Assembly (NCBI RefSeq): GCF_003121895.1
Contig: NZ_QEWW01000001.1
Span: 620,001 to 684,000, forward strand
Direction of reading: 5' to 3'
Length of the DNA: 64,000 nucleotides
Origin: Ignatzschineria cameli
GTDB lineage: Bacteria > Pseudomonadota > Gammaproteobacteria > Cardiobacteriales > Wohlfahrtiimonadaceae
Below, in pieces: positions 22,147-33,105 of this stretch (its first letter is position 1; the number at the start of each line of letters is the position of its first letter). Position numbers and translations under genes: made by a program. A model generated the notes under the pieces. It made no database searches and was not told the origin of the DNA. It worked only from the letters and a program-made list of their open reading frames with translations.

Positions 22147-23427
22147 TTACTTCAGCAATTGATGTAACTTCATCATCACAACTTCAATTGCCCCTTGGTT
22201 TTCCGCCATTGTTCTCTGTGCAGCCGCACCATATCGCTCTCGTAAAGAAAGATCATTGGCAAAATCAACCACAACTTCAGAAAGTTGTTCAGCATCTACC
22301 TGAATCAGAGCATTATTTTCTAAAAATTTAAATAAGGTCTCCCGATTCTCTTCCATATGAGGACCGACAATAATCGGCTTAGAGAAATAGGCAGGCTCTA
22401 AAATATTATGCCCGCCAATAGGCACAAAACTTCCACCGACGGTGACAATATCGGCAAAGAGATAGAAGAGTAACAACTCTCCCAAAGTATCGATTAACCA
22501 GATATCTGCTGCAGGATCGAGCGCCGCAAGCTCTCCTTCACTACGAATGGAGAGTTTAAAGTCATGTGCGTCAGCATACTCCATTAAGAGATAACGCACC
22601 TCTTGAAAGCGCTCTGGATGGCGTGGCACTAAAATTAATTTTAAGTGAGGAGCTCGGCGACGCGCCTTAATAAAGGCCTCAACAACAGCCTCCTCCTCCT
22701 CTTCATGAGTACTTGCCGCAATCCAATAGATTGACTGTGGATCACGAATCGCCATCAAGGGAGCTACTTTTTGGTAGATCGCCTCTGAAACCGTTAAGTC
22801 ATACTTAATATTCCCCATTCGCTCCACGGAGTGAGCACCTAATACTTCAAAGCGTAGGGTATCTTCATCGGTTTGCGTTAATACATCTACAGATTTTAAG
22901 AGACGATGCATTGCAGGTGCAATTTTCTGATAACGGCGATAGGAGCGATCAGAGAGGCAAGCACTAATAATTAAGAGGGGAATATGGCGCTTTCCTGCCT
23001 GGTATATAAGATTAGGCCAAATCTCCGTCTCCATAATTAAGATAACCTTAGGTTTTACCGCTGTTAAAAAGCGGGAGATTGATGGGCCAAAATCGAGGGG
23101 GAGATAAGCGTGAAATAACTTACCGTCAGCGAGCTCTCGCTTAAATGTTCGCTGAATCTGATCACTGCCGGTTAAAGTTGTTGAAGTAAAGAGGATAGAG
23201 CAACGTTGTTCTTGTAGTAATCGTCTAATTAAAGGGGTAACTGCGCGTACTTCTCCAAGGGAGACAGCATGAATAATAAGATCCGCTGTGGGAAGTTTTT
23301 GAAAACCAAAACGATGGGAAAAAGAGCGTAATCCAAGCGGTGAGCGCCAATCTCTAAAGAGACGAATGATGACAATAATAGGTAAAAGAATCCACCACAA
23401 CAACCTATAAAGCATTAATACAATCAT
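22147..23427 (-). CDS. waaA: 3-deoxy-D-manno-octulosonic acid transferase
   Basis: Adds Kdo from CMP-Kdo to lipid IVA at the cytoplasmic face of the inner membrane during lipopolysaccharide synthesis. The 426-residue product starts with a membrane anchor (MLYRLLWWILLPIIVIIRLF), then a GT-B glycosyltransferase fold. IIHAVSLGEVRAV, LFTSTTLTGSDQI, METEIWPNLI and the donor-binding GGSFVPIGGHNILEP near residue 310 are typical of the family. Length is normal. An internal ATG five codons in is an equally possible start. It is not linked to other LPS genes here. Confidence 0.94.
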   Translation of the reverse strand: MIVLMLYRLLWWILLPIIVIIRLFRDWRSPLGLRSFSHRFGFQKLPTADLIIHAVSLGEVRAVTPLIRRLLQEQRCSILFTSTTLTGSDQIQRTFKRELADGKLFHAYLPLDFGPSISRFLTAVKPKVILIMETEIWPNLIYQAGKRHIPLLIISACLSDRSYRRYQKIAPAMHRLLKSVDVLTQTDEDTLRFEVLGAHSVERMGNIKYDLTVSEAIYQKVAPLMAIRDPQSIYWIAASTHEEEEEAVVEAFIKARRRAPHLKLILVPRHPERFQEVRYLLMEYADAHDFKLSIRSEGELAALDPAADIWLIDTLGELLLFYLFADIVTVGGSFVPIGGHNILEPAYFSKPIIVGPHMEENRETLFKFLENNALIQVDAEQLSEVVVDFANDLSLRERYGAAAQRTMAENQGAIEVVMMKLHQLLK

Positions 23428-23712
23428 ATTATTGTTATTCCACGCGCATAATTATGTTCACATTGTTATATTCACAACAGATTGGCAACAGACTCCCCAG
23501 CCTCTTATCAACTAAGCTGTTTAATCACTCCTCTCTTACCACCATCCTAACGTTAAGTCACACTTTAACAAAATACTTTATACTTTATACTTTAAGATAA
23601 GACTTAAAACTTTATTAAAAGCCTTTAACAAAAGACTCTAATAAATGACTCCAATAAAATACTTTAGCGAATCATCAAAGATGAGAGATCAAAATGGCAC
23701 TGATTGAGAAAA

Positions 23713-23750
23713 ATTAATGGCTCATCTAATTAATGGCTCATCTCATTAAA
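23713..23750. repeat. 16-bp tandem repeat
   Basis: ATTAATGGCTCATCTA and ATTAATGGCTCATCTC stand directly in tandem, followed by a partial third unit beginning ATTAA. Confidence 0.8.
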
Positions 23751-23874
23751 CTCTCAAATACCTTAAAGTTAAAGACTCAACTTACCAGCTTAGAGATTAG
23801 GCCAATTGATACTTATAATTGACATTTAAGATGCAAAATACAAAGTATCAATTAGCTTAAATATGCAAATTAAC

Positions 23875-23898
23875 GAATTAGCGAATTAGCGAGTTAGC
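23875..23898. repeat. 8-bp tandem repeat, three units
   Basis: GAATTAGC, GAATTAGC, GAGTTAGC in tandem, about 30 bases beyond the bamD stop. Confidence 0.75.
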
Positions 23899-23930
23899 AA
23901 ATAAGTGAACAATTATTCAAATTATTCAAA

Positions 23931-24755
23931 CTACTCATCAACAACAGTCTCTGTAATAACAGCACCTGTTGGGGTGATGACATAACCAAATTCTGTCAGA
24001 CGCTTATCATAAGGAAAGTTATACAGTAAAACAGCAAGACTCTTCTGTGATAATTCATCAAGCCCTAATGCTTGATAAGCTTTTGCTTGAATATAGAGAG
24101 CATCTGATACTGAAGTGGTTGCATCATAATTATCAAGAACATATTGCGCTCGATTCGCTGCACCAACATAGGCATGACGATCAAGATAGAATTTTGCTTT
24201 ATGAATCTCTGCTTCTGCTAGAAGATTACGAAGATAGATCACCCGCTCTGCAGAGTCTTCTGCGTAATCGCCATTAGGGTAACGCTCAATCACAGTCATA
24301 AAGGATTGAAGTGATTCTTTCATCTGATTCTGATCGATTTTTGCTCTATCAGGGGGAAGAAGTTTATCGAGGATAGATCGCGCTCGGTCGAAGTTGATCA
24401 ATCCTTGCATATAGTAGAGATAATCGATACTCTCATGATGTGGATAGAGCCTAATAAAGGTATCGATCTCCGTTAATGCTTTATCATGGTCACGATTATG
24501 GTAATGGGCATAGATCTTATTTAACTTTGCCTGCTCTGCTAAACTCGTGTTAGGAAATCTAGCCTCAATCGCCTCATAGTGTTGAACCGCAACCTCATAG
24601 CTAGCACCTTCTAAGTTTTTATCCCCCTCCTCTAATAGATCCTGACCCGTCATTGCGTAGTACTTATCATCTTTTTTAGCAGAGGTCGAACCACAAGCGG
24701 AGATAACGCCAGCAGTAATTAGTATCATAAAAATTTTTAGTGTTTTCGCTTTCAT
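23931..24755 (-). CDS. bamD: Outer-membrane assembly lipoprotein BamD
   Basis: Lipoprotein of the BAM complex that inserts beta-barrel proteins in the outer membrane. The 274-residue precursor has a lipoprotein signal peptide with lipidation at C21 (GVISAC), followed by five TPR-like helical repeats: DLLEEGDKNLEGASYEVAVQHYEAIEARFPNTSLAEQAKL, then HYHNRDHDKALTEIDTFIRLYPHH, and so on. Length is slightly above the E. coli protein (245) because of a C-terminal tail. It is divergent from rluD with a gap of only 57 bases; this bamD-rluD divergence is common in gammaproteobacteria and supports both calls. Confidence 0.95.
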   Translation of the reverse strand: MKAKTLKIFMILITAGVISACGSTSAKKDDKYYAMTGQDLLEEGDKNLEGASYEVAVQHYEAIEARFPNTSLAEQAKLNKIYAHYHNRDHDKALTEIDTFIRLYPHHESIDYLYYMQGLINFDRARSILDKLLPPDRAKIDQNQMKESLQSFMTVIERYPNGDYAEDSAERVIYLRNLLAEAEIHKAKFYLDRHAYVGAANRAQYVLDNYDATTSVSDALYIQAKAYQALGLDELSQKSLAVLLYNFPYDKRLTEFGYVITPTGAVITETVVDE

Positions 24756-24812
24756 TTTATTACTATAGGTCCAACAAATTGAATTAATTCTTCGAGATTA
24801 TACAGATAAATT

Positions 24813-25811
24813 ATGAAACAGTCAGAAACTTTTACAATCACAATCCCCGAGCATTTAGTCGGAGAGCGCATTGATGCGATCCTTCCACTTCTACAGCCTA
24901 ATCTATCTCGAAGCCAAGGACAACGTCTAATTAAGAATGGCCAAGTCCTTCTCAATGGCGAAGTACCTCGTCCGAGAGATAGCGTCGCTAGCCAAGACAT
25001 TATTCAACTAACTATCGATAAAAATCAACCAGATAGTGAGGAAATTATTCCAGAAAAGATTGATCTTGATATTATTTTTGAAGATGACGATATCATTGTT
25101 CTCAATAAACCTGCCGGCATGGTGGTGCATCCCGGCGCTGGTAATCAGCTAGGGACACTTGCAAATGCTCTCCTCCACCACTGCCCTGAGCTCGCCAATC
25201 TTAGTCGCGCGGGAATTGTTCACCGCCTTGATAAAGAGACCTCCGGCATTTTAGTTATTGCAAAAAATGTTGAGGCAGAAGAGAACCTCATCGAGCAATT
25301 TAAGGCTAGAACCCCTACAAAAATCTACCATGCCCTTGTTATCGGTGAGATGATTTCCGGTCGTACAATCGATGCACCCATTGGTCGCAATCCACATCGC
25401 CGGAAACATATGTGGGTTACAGAGACTGATGAAGAGGGAAACAATGAGGGGAAAGAGGCGATTACCCACGTTCGTGTCAAAGAGCGCTTTAGAGCACATA
25501 CCCTTTTAGAAGTGAATATCGAAACAGGCAGAACTCATCAGATCCGCGTTCATATGCAACATATCAACTACCCGATTGTCGGCGATAGTGATTATGGCGC
25601 ACGCCTTCGTATTCCAAAGAGATTTGGACAACATGCTGAAAATGTCTTACGTGGCTTTAAGCGACAGGCGCTCCATGCTTACTCAATCACCTTTAATCAT
25701 CCTCGCACCGGCGAGTCTATCTCTTTTGAGCAACCTTGGCCTAATGACTTAAAAACATTAGTAGATGCCATTCGAGAGGAGAGTATCGCTTATGAGCAGC
25801 AAGATCATTAA
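24813..25811 (+). CDS. rluD: 23S rRNA pseudouridine synthase RluD
   Basis: Forms pseudouridines in helix 69 of 23S rRNA. The 332-residue protein has an N-terminal S4 RNA-binding domain (ERIDAILPLLQPNLSRSQGQRLIKNGQVLLNG), then the synthase domain with the catalytic aspartate in GIVHRLDKETSGIL near residue 142, and the GRTHQIRVHM motif. KPAGMVVHPGAG near residue 106 is characteristic of the RluC/RluD group. It overlaps the next gene by 20 bases, so the pair is probably translated from one message. The divergent bamD neighbour supports RluD rather than RluC. Confidence 0.95.
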   Translation: MKQSETFTITIPEHLVGERIDAILPLLQPNLSRSQGQRLIKNGQVLLNGEVPRPRDSVASQDIIQLTIDKNQPDSEEIIPEKIDLDIIFEDDDIIVLNKPAGMVVHPGAGNQLGTLANALLHHCPELANLSRAGIVHRLDKETSGILVIAKNVEAEENLIEQFKARTPTKIYHALVIGEMISGRTIDAPIGRNPHRRKHMWVTETDEEGNNEGKEAITHVRVKERFRAHTLLEVNIETGRTHQIRVHMQHINYPIVGDSDYGARLRIPKRFGQHAENVLRGFKRQALHAYSITFNHPRTGESISFEQPWPNDLKTLVDAIREESIAYEQQDH

Positions 25812-26601
25812 AGCTGATAATGGTGTCGTCGTAGTTGCTCCTAACTGGCCGCTTTCAGAGCGAATTAGAGCGTTTACAACCACACGACAAGGGGGTGTTT
25901 CTCAGGGAGCATTCTCAGGACTTAACCTCAGCTTAAGCTCCTCCGATCAAAAAGAAGATGTCTTAGAGAATAGAGCGCGCCTCAAAACCGCCTTCAACAT
26001 TCCCGGCACCCACTTCGCCCTTACCCAGATCCACTCTAATCTCTGCGTCCCAATTTTACCGAAGTGGAATGGTGCCGGCGCAGATGCTGCCTATACAGAG
26101 AGCGCAAATCAACCAGCAATGATCTTAACAGCAGATTGTCTGCCTATCTTGATCACTAATCGTCAGGAGAGTATCGTTACTGCGATTCATGCCGGATGGC
26201 GCTCACTCCTAATGGATATTATTGAAAATAGCTTTCAGGCCCTCAATCAAAAGAGTGAGGATCTTTTTGTCTGGTTAGGGCCGGCAATTTCTCAAAAAGC
26301 CTTTGAGATTGGCCCTGAGGTTAAATCCGCATTTCAATATCGCAATACATTGCTGCATAATCTTGAGGAAAGAGAACGTCATCATCCGGCGCTCTTTCTC
26401 CCCTCTCCTAACAAAGGTAAATATTTAGCGGATATCTATCAGCTAGCAAAATTGCGCCTTAAAAACCTCGGTGTTCCTGAAGCGCAGATCTATGGCGGGG
26501 ATCTCTGTACCTACTCTGACCCTATACTCTTCTACTCCTATCGACGAGATGGAATCTCATCGGGGCGCATGGCAAGTTACATCTGGCGCCATGAAACGTA
26601 G
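25792..26601 (+). CDS. pgeF: Laccase-domain protein PgeF (YfiH/YlmD family)
   Basis: Copper- or zinc-binding family reported to act as purine nucleoside phosphorylase/oxidase and in peptidoglycan quality control. I place the start at 25792 (GAGG about ten bases upstream), giving 269 residues; an earlier in-frame ATG at 25765 lacks a binding site. Signature segments are FTTTRQGGVSQGAFSGLNL near residue 25, LTADCLPIL and AIHAGWRSLL (metal-binding Cys and His), and the C-terminal CTYSDPILFYSYRRDGISSGRMAS. It overlaps rluD by 20 bases, the classic rluD-yfiH arrangement. Confidence 0.92.
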   Translation: MSSKIIKADNGVVVVAPNWPLSERIRAFTTTRQGGVSQGAFSGLNLSLSSSDQKEDVLENRARLKTAFNIPGTHFALTQIHSNLCVPILPKWNGAGADAAYTESANQPAMILTADCLPILITNRQESIVTAIHAGWRSLLMDIIENSFQALNQKSEDLFVWLGPAISQKAFEIGPEVKSAFQYRNTLLHNLEERERHHPALFLPSPNKGKYLADIYQLAKLRLKNLGVPEAQIYGGDLCTYSDPILFYSYRRDGISSGRMASYIWRHET

Positions 26602-26729
26602 AAGCATAATGGGAGCAGAACGATAAGAAACTAACCTGAAGTTCTTAGAGAAATAGGCTAAAATAGAGCGTTAAATTTTATCGATCTCAATGATCGACAT
26701 CTACAAACTTGCGAGATTTATAACCAGTT

Positions 26730-28076
26730 ATGTCCACAGTACAATATAAGAAATTTTATATTCAAACACAGGGCTGCCAAATGAATGAGTATGACTCAGA
26801 AAAGATGGCAGACTCACTCAAAGCATTTTGTAATTTAGAGCAGACTGATAAGATTGAAGAGGCTGATCTCTTTATTCTCAACACCTGCTCTATCCGAGAA
26901 AAAGCACAAGAGAAGGTCTTCTCTGAGTTAGGTCGCTGGCGGAAACATAAAGAGGAAAATCCCCATATCGTGATTGCCGTTGGGGGCTGTGTTGCATCGC
27001 AAGAGGGAGAGGCGATAAAAAAACGCGCTCCCTTTGTAGATATTATTTTTGGCCCACAAACATTGCACCGCCTCCCTAAAATGCTTAATGATGTATGGCA
27101 AGGCAATGGGACACAGGTGGATGTCTCCTTCCCGGAGATTGAGAAATTTGATCATCTCCCCAAGCCACGCGCCGAAGGTGTTACCGCATTTGTCTCCATC
27201 ATGGAAGGTTGTAACAAATATTGCTCTTTCTGTATCGTTCCTTACACTCGTGGGGAGGAGATTTCACGCCCCTTTATCGATGTATTAGGAGAGATCGCTT
27301 CACTTGCAGAGCAAGGCGTACGTGAAGTAACGTTACTTGGACAAAATGTTAACGATTACCAAGGGGAGATGCCTGATGGTAAAATTGGCGATCTAGCGCT
27401 CTTAATTGAGTATGTTGCTGAAATTGAAGGGATTGAGCGGATTCGTTACACCACCTCCCATCCCATCGCATTTAATGATCGACTTATCGAAGCCTATGCT
27501 CGTGTCCCTAAGCTCGTATCACATCTTCATCTTCCTGTTCAATCGGGCTCTGACCATATTTTGATGATGATGAAACGCAACCACACGGTATTAGAATATA
27601 AAGCAAAAATTAAAAAACTTCGTGCCATCCGCCCCGATATCTCTATCTCAACAGATATTATCGTTGGTTTCCCCGGAGAGAGCGAGGCTGACTTTGAAGC
27701 GACAATGAAGCTCGTTGAAGAGATCCATTACGACCACTCATTTAGCTTTATCTACTCCGCAAGACCGGGAACGCCGGCAGCAAATCTTCCTGACGATGTC
27801 TCCTTAGAGGAGAAGAAAGCACGTCTTGCACGCCTACAGGCAAAATTGACAGAGCAAGCAAATGCAATTTCACAATCGATGGTCGGTACAGTTCAACGCA
27901 TCTTAGTAGATCGCCCATCTCGCAATAATCCCAAAGAGCTTGCCGGAAGAACCGAGAATAATCGGGTCGTCAACTTTGAAGCCCCTAGCACTCTGATTGG
28001 TCACTTTTGTGATGTAATGATTACAGAAGCGCAACCAAACTCTCTCCGTGGACGTCTTGTTGTCGCCGAATCTTAA
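26730..28076 (+). CDS. miaB: tRNA-2-methylthio-N6-isopentenyladenosine37 synthase
   Basis: Radical-SAM methylthiotransferase adding a methylthio group to i6A37 of tRNAs reading UNN codons. The 448 residues follow the family order: N-terminal UPF0004 domain with three cluster cysteines ([30 protein letters not shown]), the radical-SAM motif [18 protein letters not shown] near residue 155, and a C-terminal TRAM domain ([13 protein letters not shown] onward). There is no strong ribosome binding site. A long hairpin follows the stop. ybeZ/phoH and ybeY, frequent neighbours of miaB, are absent. Confidence 0.96.
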   Translation: MSTVQYKKFYIQTQGCQMNEYDSEKMADSLKAFCNLEQTDKIEEADLFILNTCSIREKAQEKVFSELGRWRKHKEENPHIVIAVGGCVASQEGEAIKKRAPFVDIIFGPQTLHRLPKMLNDVWQGNGTQVDVSFPEIEKFDHLPKPRAEGVTAFVSIMEGCNKYCSFCIVPYTRGEEISRPFIDVLGEIASLAEQGVREVTLLGQNVNDYQGEMPDGKIGDLALLIEYVAEIEGIERIRYTTSHPIAFNDRLIEAYARVPKLVSHLHLPVQSGSDHILMMMKRNHTVLEYKAKIKKLRAIRPDISISTDIIVGFPGESEADFEATMKLVEEIHYDHSFSFIYSARPGTPAANLPDDVSLEEKKARLARLQAKLTEQANAISQSMVGTVQRILVDRPSRNNPKELAGRTENNRVVNFEAPSTLIGHFCDVMITEAQPNSLRGRLVVAES

Positions 28077-28087
28077 ACCAAAATATT

Positions 28088-28123
28088 AGAAAGAGAGATC
28101 AAAACCCATTGATCTCTCTTTCT
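28088..28123 (+). terminator. Terminator hairpin after miaB
   Basis: Fifteen-base perfect arms AGAAAGAGAGATCAA and TTGATCTCTCTTTCT around AACCCA, 11 bases after the stop. The T-rich stretch lies inside the 3' arm rather than after it. Confidence 0.65.
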
Positions 28124-28197
28124 CCATCAGAACAGACTAATCTCTCTACAAGAGAGGCACTAAAGAATACTTTAAAGAGATGTCGATAATCATCTAT

Positions 28198-28249
28198 ATA
28201 ACTCATCAATATAACTCATCAATATGACTCATCGATCTGACTCATCAAT
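28198..28249. repeat. 13-bp tandem repeat, four units
   Basis: ATAACTCATCAAT twice, then ATGACTCATCGAT and CTGACTCATCAAT, with no spacer between units; a decayed fifth unit follows. The core ACTCATC is invariant. Confidence 0.9.
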
Positions 28250-28635
28250 ATGATTATTTACCTGACTATCAACATATCAACATAACCATTAAAAATCGTT
28301 ATTTGCATAATTAAGTAACTTCTCTGTTGAATACAGAAATTAAAACCACATAATCTCTTTTAGAGTGGAGACCTTTTTTAAGTTAGACTGAAGAAAAGGT
28401 CTGCGTCAGATAGCTCAAAACAGATTTAAGTTTTTTAACCATTAACAAGGACAGATCCCTTAACCGCGTTACTCTTTAACCTCTCATTTTAAATTGCAAC
28501 AAACTCTATTAACGAACTCTACAGTTTATGTTTATAGAGAAGAGGTTGAAGGAAGAGTAAAAATTCTCTCAACTGAGATAGACCAAAAGTCTTCCACGAA
28601 AGAGTTACCTCTCAAGGATTGTTTAAAGGAATATT

Positions 28636-30132
28636 ATGAATATCAATAAAATGACTTTTCACGCAGCACATGATGCGCTCGACCAACATCAAACAGATTG
28701 TCTCGTTATCGGTGCTTTTGAAGGGAAACTAACTGCGACTGCAGAAAAATTAGATGCACACCTCAATGGCGCATTAGCAAAATTACTCAAGAGTGGCGAT
28801 ATTAGTGGTAAAACGGGAGAAGTTCTCCCCCTTCTCGGTCTCAATGGACTTAAAGCGGAACGTCTCTTAGTTGTGGGTTTAGGAAAAGAAGAGAAGTACA
28901 ATATCGATATGATGCGCAAAGCTGTTGCCGCTGCGACTCGCTGGATCAAAGCGACACCTGCTAAAGATGCAACATTTGCCCTACTTGAAAACTGCAAGCG
29001 CAAAGCAACCTCAATCCCAGCCCTTATTCAATCGATCGGTGATGTGCTCTATCAATTTGCCGCTGAGAAAAAAGAGAAAGTCAAAGCGCTCGACCTTAAA
29101 ACAATTACAATCCTCGATAACAATGAAGAGGCGGGTATCGCTGAAGCGGTTGCCTATGGTCAAGCATTAGTCAATGGAATGTCTTTAACAAAAACGCTCG
29201 CAAATATGCCGGCGAATATGATGACACCTAAAGATCTTGGCGAAGCTGCCCTTAAACTTGCAGAGAAATACCCAAGCATTAAAGCTACCGTCCTTAACAA
29301 AGATGATATTAAAAAGTTACAGATGGGGGCTTTTCTTGCAGTTGCGCAAGGCTCAAAAGAGAAACCTCGCTTTATCGTCCTCGAATATGTTCATGAAGAG
29401 ATGCAAAATGAAGCTCCAATCGCTTTAGTTGGAAAGGGTGTTACTTTTGACACCGGCGGTATCTCACTCAAGCCGGGTGCAGCAATGGATGAGATGAAAT
29501 ATGATATGGGTGGTGCAGCCTCTGTCTTGGGAACATTTAGAGCACTTGCTGAACTTAATTTAAAAGCGAATGTGATCGGATTAATTCCCGCTACAGAAAA
29601 TATGCCTTCCGGCAAAGCAGTAAAACCTGGGGATGTTGTTACCTCGATGTCAGGTCAAACAATTGAGATCCTCAATACTGATGCTGAAGGTCGCCTCATC
29701 CTTTGTGATGCCCTAACCTATGCAACCCAATTTAAGCCGAAAGCAATTGTCGATATTGCCACTTTAACTGGGGCGATTATCGTCGCATTAGGCCATGAGG
29801 TCTCAGGACTCTTCAGTAACAACGATACACTTAGCAACAAGCTCAAAGAATCTGCAGATACAACTCGTGATTACGTTTGGGAGTTCCCGATCTGGGATCA
29901 TATCTTCCAACCAATGCTTGACTCTAATTTTGCAGATATGGGAAATATTAGCAGCGGTGGTCGCGGCGCAGGCTCAATTACTGCAGCTTGTTTCCTTGAG
30001 CGCTTTGTTGAAGATTATCCATGGGCTCATCTCGATATCGCAGGTACCGCATGGACTTCAGGCAAAGAAAAAGGTGCAACAGCACGCCCTGTTCCACTAC
30101 TTCTTGACTTCATCAAGAACTATAAAGATTAA
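28636..30132 (+). CDS. pepA: Cytosolic leucyl aminopeptidase (M17)
   Basis: Zinc/manganese aminopeptidase, in some bacteria also a DNA-binding co-regulator and Xer accessory factor. The 498-residue protein has an N-terminal macro-like domain and the C-terminal M17 catalytic domain, with VGKGVTFDTGGISLKP and the signature NTDAEGRLILCDAL (metal-binding Asp and Glu) near residue 352. The metal-binding lysine (GKGVTFD) and the catalytic arginine in AEGRL are present. AAAGGA precedes the ATG. Length matches E. coli PepA. holC and valS, which often follow it, are absent. Confidence 0.96.
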   Translation: MNINKMTFHAAHDALDQHQTDCLVIGAFEGKLTATAEKLDAHLNGALAKLLKSGDISGKTGEVLPLLGLNGLKAERLLVVGLGKEEKYNIDMMRKAVAAATRWIKATPAKDATFALLENCKRKATSIPALIQSIGDVLYQFAAEKKEKVKALDLKTITILDNNEEAGIAEAVAYGQALVNGMSLTKTLANMPANMMTPKDLGEAALKLAEKYPSIKATVLNKDDIKKLQMGAFLAVAQGSKEKPRFIVLEYVHEEMQNEAPIALVGKGVTFDTGGISLKPGAAMDEMKYDMGGAASVLGTFRALAELNLKANVIGLIPATENMPSGKAVKPGDVVTSMSGQTIEILNTDAEGRLILCDALTYATQFKPKAIVDIATLTGAIIVALGHEVSGLFSNNDTLSNKLKESADTTRDYVWEFPIWDHIFQPMLDSNFADMGNISSGGRGAGSITAACFLERFVEDYPWAHLDIAGTAWTSGKEKGATARPVPLLLDFIKNYKD

Positions 30133-30329
30133 ATTGGGTAAAATACTCTAGAGGAATGGGATTGGGGAGTGAGAATTTTCCAATCCTAGTTCCAGTTTCC
30201 CAATCTGTAATCGATTGGTCATCTGATAAACAATCATCGAATAACTGCTCAATAGCACAATAGAATTACAGTTGAATTACAATTGAATTCGTAAATAGCA
30301 ATTGATCAGTTATCATACTAGCGTTATCT

Positions 30330-31392
<1,063 letters not shown>

Positions 31393-31850
31393 TCGTTTCT
31401 AAACGAATCTAAAAGAGGGCTTAAAAAGCAATTTACTGAGTGTTCCGCACAAGAAACTAGCTAATGCCCTTTAACAAAGAGAGATCTATCTTATTTGCCT
31501 ACCAGCAAAGATGTTAGATCTCTTTTTTTATGCCAATTTTTAATTTTTACACCAACACCCCCAATTACTAACACTAATACTGACACTGATACCCTACTCT
31601 CTTGCGTGAGCCGAGCGCTATGAGGAGTTCTAAAATCCTTAAAACTAGAAAAATGATGATAATTAAAAGCATGATCATTGAAAGTGACTAATCTCTAGCT
31701 AATAGCTTCTCTTTTTTAAAAAAAGATTTATTATGGGAAAGTTTTGTACTCAGAAAGCAGATAGGGATCAATGCGCGATCCTCCCACTTCAACAAAGCAG
31801 ACCTACAATTCATAGAACTTTATTTTATCAACCATCAATGGAGTCCACCG
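31393..31850. other. Spacer gapA / codB
   Basis: 458 bases carrying the gapA terminator. A plus-strand frame from 31733 runs into codB out of frame and is not supported. No nucleobase riboswitch motif was recognised upstream of codB. Confidence 0.5.
31480..31533 (+). terminator. Terminator of gapA
   Basis: Imperfect arms AGAGATCTATCTT and AAAGATGTTAGATCTCT followed by seven T residues, about 90 bases after the stop. Confidence 0.7.
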
Positions 31851-33086
31851 ATGTCTCAACCCCAAGATGTCAACTACAGCCAAGGGATTGTCCCCCAAGA
31901 ACAAAGAAAAAGCCTTATCTCCCTCTCCTTTATTATGCTCGGCCTTACCTTCTTTTCGGCAAGTATGCTTGCTGGAGGTCGTGTTGGTGCAGGTCTAAAT
32001 CTCAATAACTTCTTTATTGCCATCTTAATTGGTAACTCTTTTTTAGCAATCTATACCGCTTTTTTGGGCTATATCGGTGTCAAAACGGGCTTAACAACCC
32101 ACCTTTTAGCGCGCTATGCCTTTGGTCGCCGTGGGGCTTGGTTACCCTCGCTACTTCTTGCCGGCACACAAGTGGGCTGGTTTGGTGTTGGGGTCGCAAT
32201 GTTTGTCATTCCTGTTAGTGAAGTTACCGGAATCAATCTCTACCTCCTTATTGCAATCGCCGGCATACTTATGACCGGAACAATGTATTTTGGAATTGGC
32301 GCGATTGCTGCCCTCTCTATTTTAGCGGTCCCTTCCATGAGTATTTTAGGGATCTATTCTGTCTGGGAAGCTGTTGATTCTGTCGGTGGTGTACGCGCAC
32401 TTGCTGCAGTTGAGCCGACTGATCCCCTCACAATGGCGAGCGCCCTTAGTATCGTTATCGGCTCATTTATCAGTGCCGGCACATTGACCGCGGACTTTCT
32501 TCGCTTTGGGCGCAATGCAAAAACAGCTATTATCGCCGCTGTACTTGCCTTCTTTATCGGAAACTCATTAATGTTTATCTTCGGCGCTATCGGTACACTC
32601 GCCTTAGGGAAAGCCGATATCTTCGATGTTATGCTCATTCAAGGGTTGATTATTCCTGCCATTCTTATTTTAGGTTTAAATATCTGGACGACTAACAATA
32701 ATGCACTCTACGCTTCAGGCCTTGGTTTTTCGAGCATTACAGGCATCTCAAGCCGAAAACTTTCGATGATTTTAGGTTTTATCGGGACGATTAGCTCACT
32801 CTGGCTCTATAATAACTTTGTCGACTGGCTTATTTTCTTATCATCTGCTATCCCTCCTGTGGGAGCGATCTTAATTGCGGATTTCTTTATGCAGAGAAAG
32901 CGTTATGAGCAGATTGCCGAGATGAATGCCATCTTTATGAATTGGAATGCGATTATTGCTGTCATTGCCGGTGTATTGGCAAGCTATCTCTTAGGGGGAA
33001 TTGTTCCTCTAAACTCTGTTATCGCATCATTAATCACCTATCTTCTTCTTGAGAAGACATTAGGCACTAAAAACCATATCAAATAA
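31851..33086 (+). CDS. codB: Cytosine permease
   Basis: Inner-membrane nucleobase:cation symporter (NCS1 family) importing cytosine. The 411 residues contain about twelve hydrophobic helices and match E. coli CodB in many segments I remember, including [12 protein letters not shown]-like [67 protein letters not shown] and [18 protein letters not shown]. It is 19 bases upstream of codA in the same direction, clearly an operon. Confidence is high because both partner genes are recognisable. Confidence 0.96.
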   Translation: MSQPQDVNYSQGIVPQEQRKSLISLSFIMLGLTFFSASMLAGGRVGAGLNLNNFFIAILIGNSFLAIYTAFLGYIGVKTGLTTHLLARYAFGRRGAWLPSLLLAGTQVGWFGVGVAMFVIPVSEVTGINLYLLIAIAGILMTGTMYFGIGAIAALSILAVPSMSILGIYSVWEAVDSVGGVRALAAVEPTDPLTMASALSIVIGSFISAGTLTADFLRFGRNAKTAIIAAVLAFFIGNSLMFIFGAIGTLALGKADIFDVMLIQGLIIPAILILGLNIWTTNNNALYASGLGFSSITGISSRKLSMILGFIGTISSLWLYNNFVDWLIFLSSAIPPVGAILIADFFMQRKRYEQIAEMNAIFMNWNAIIAVIAGVLASYLLGGIVPLNSVIASLITYLLLEKTLGTKNHIK

Positions 33087-33105
33087 TCAAATAGGAGAAT
33101 ATAAG

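Larger units (their letters stand above)
23428..23930. other. Repeat-rich spacer waaA / bamD
   Basis: 503 bases with no ORF. Much of it is made of short direct repeats, of which two clear blocks are listed. Confidence 0.55.
28077..28635. other. Spacer miaB / pepA
   Basis: 559 bases with the miaB hairpin and a perfect 13-bp tandem repeat. No ORF has ribosome-binding support. Confidence 0.55.

Noticed and set aside
31733-32008. 91-codon plus-strand ORF before codB
   Set aside because: Runs into codB in another frame, and the codB frame is strongly supported.
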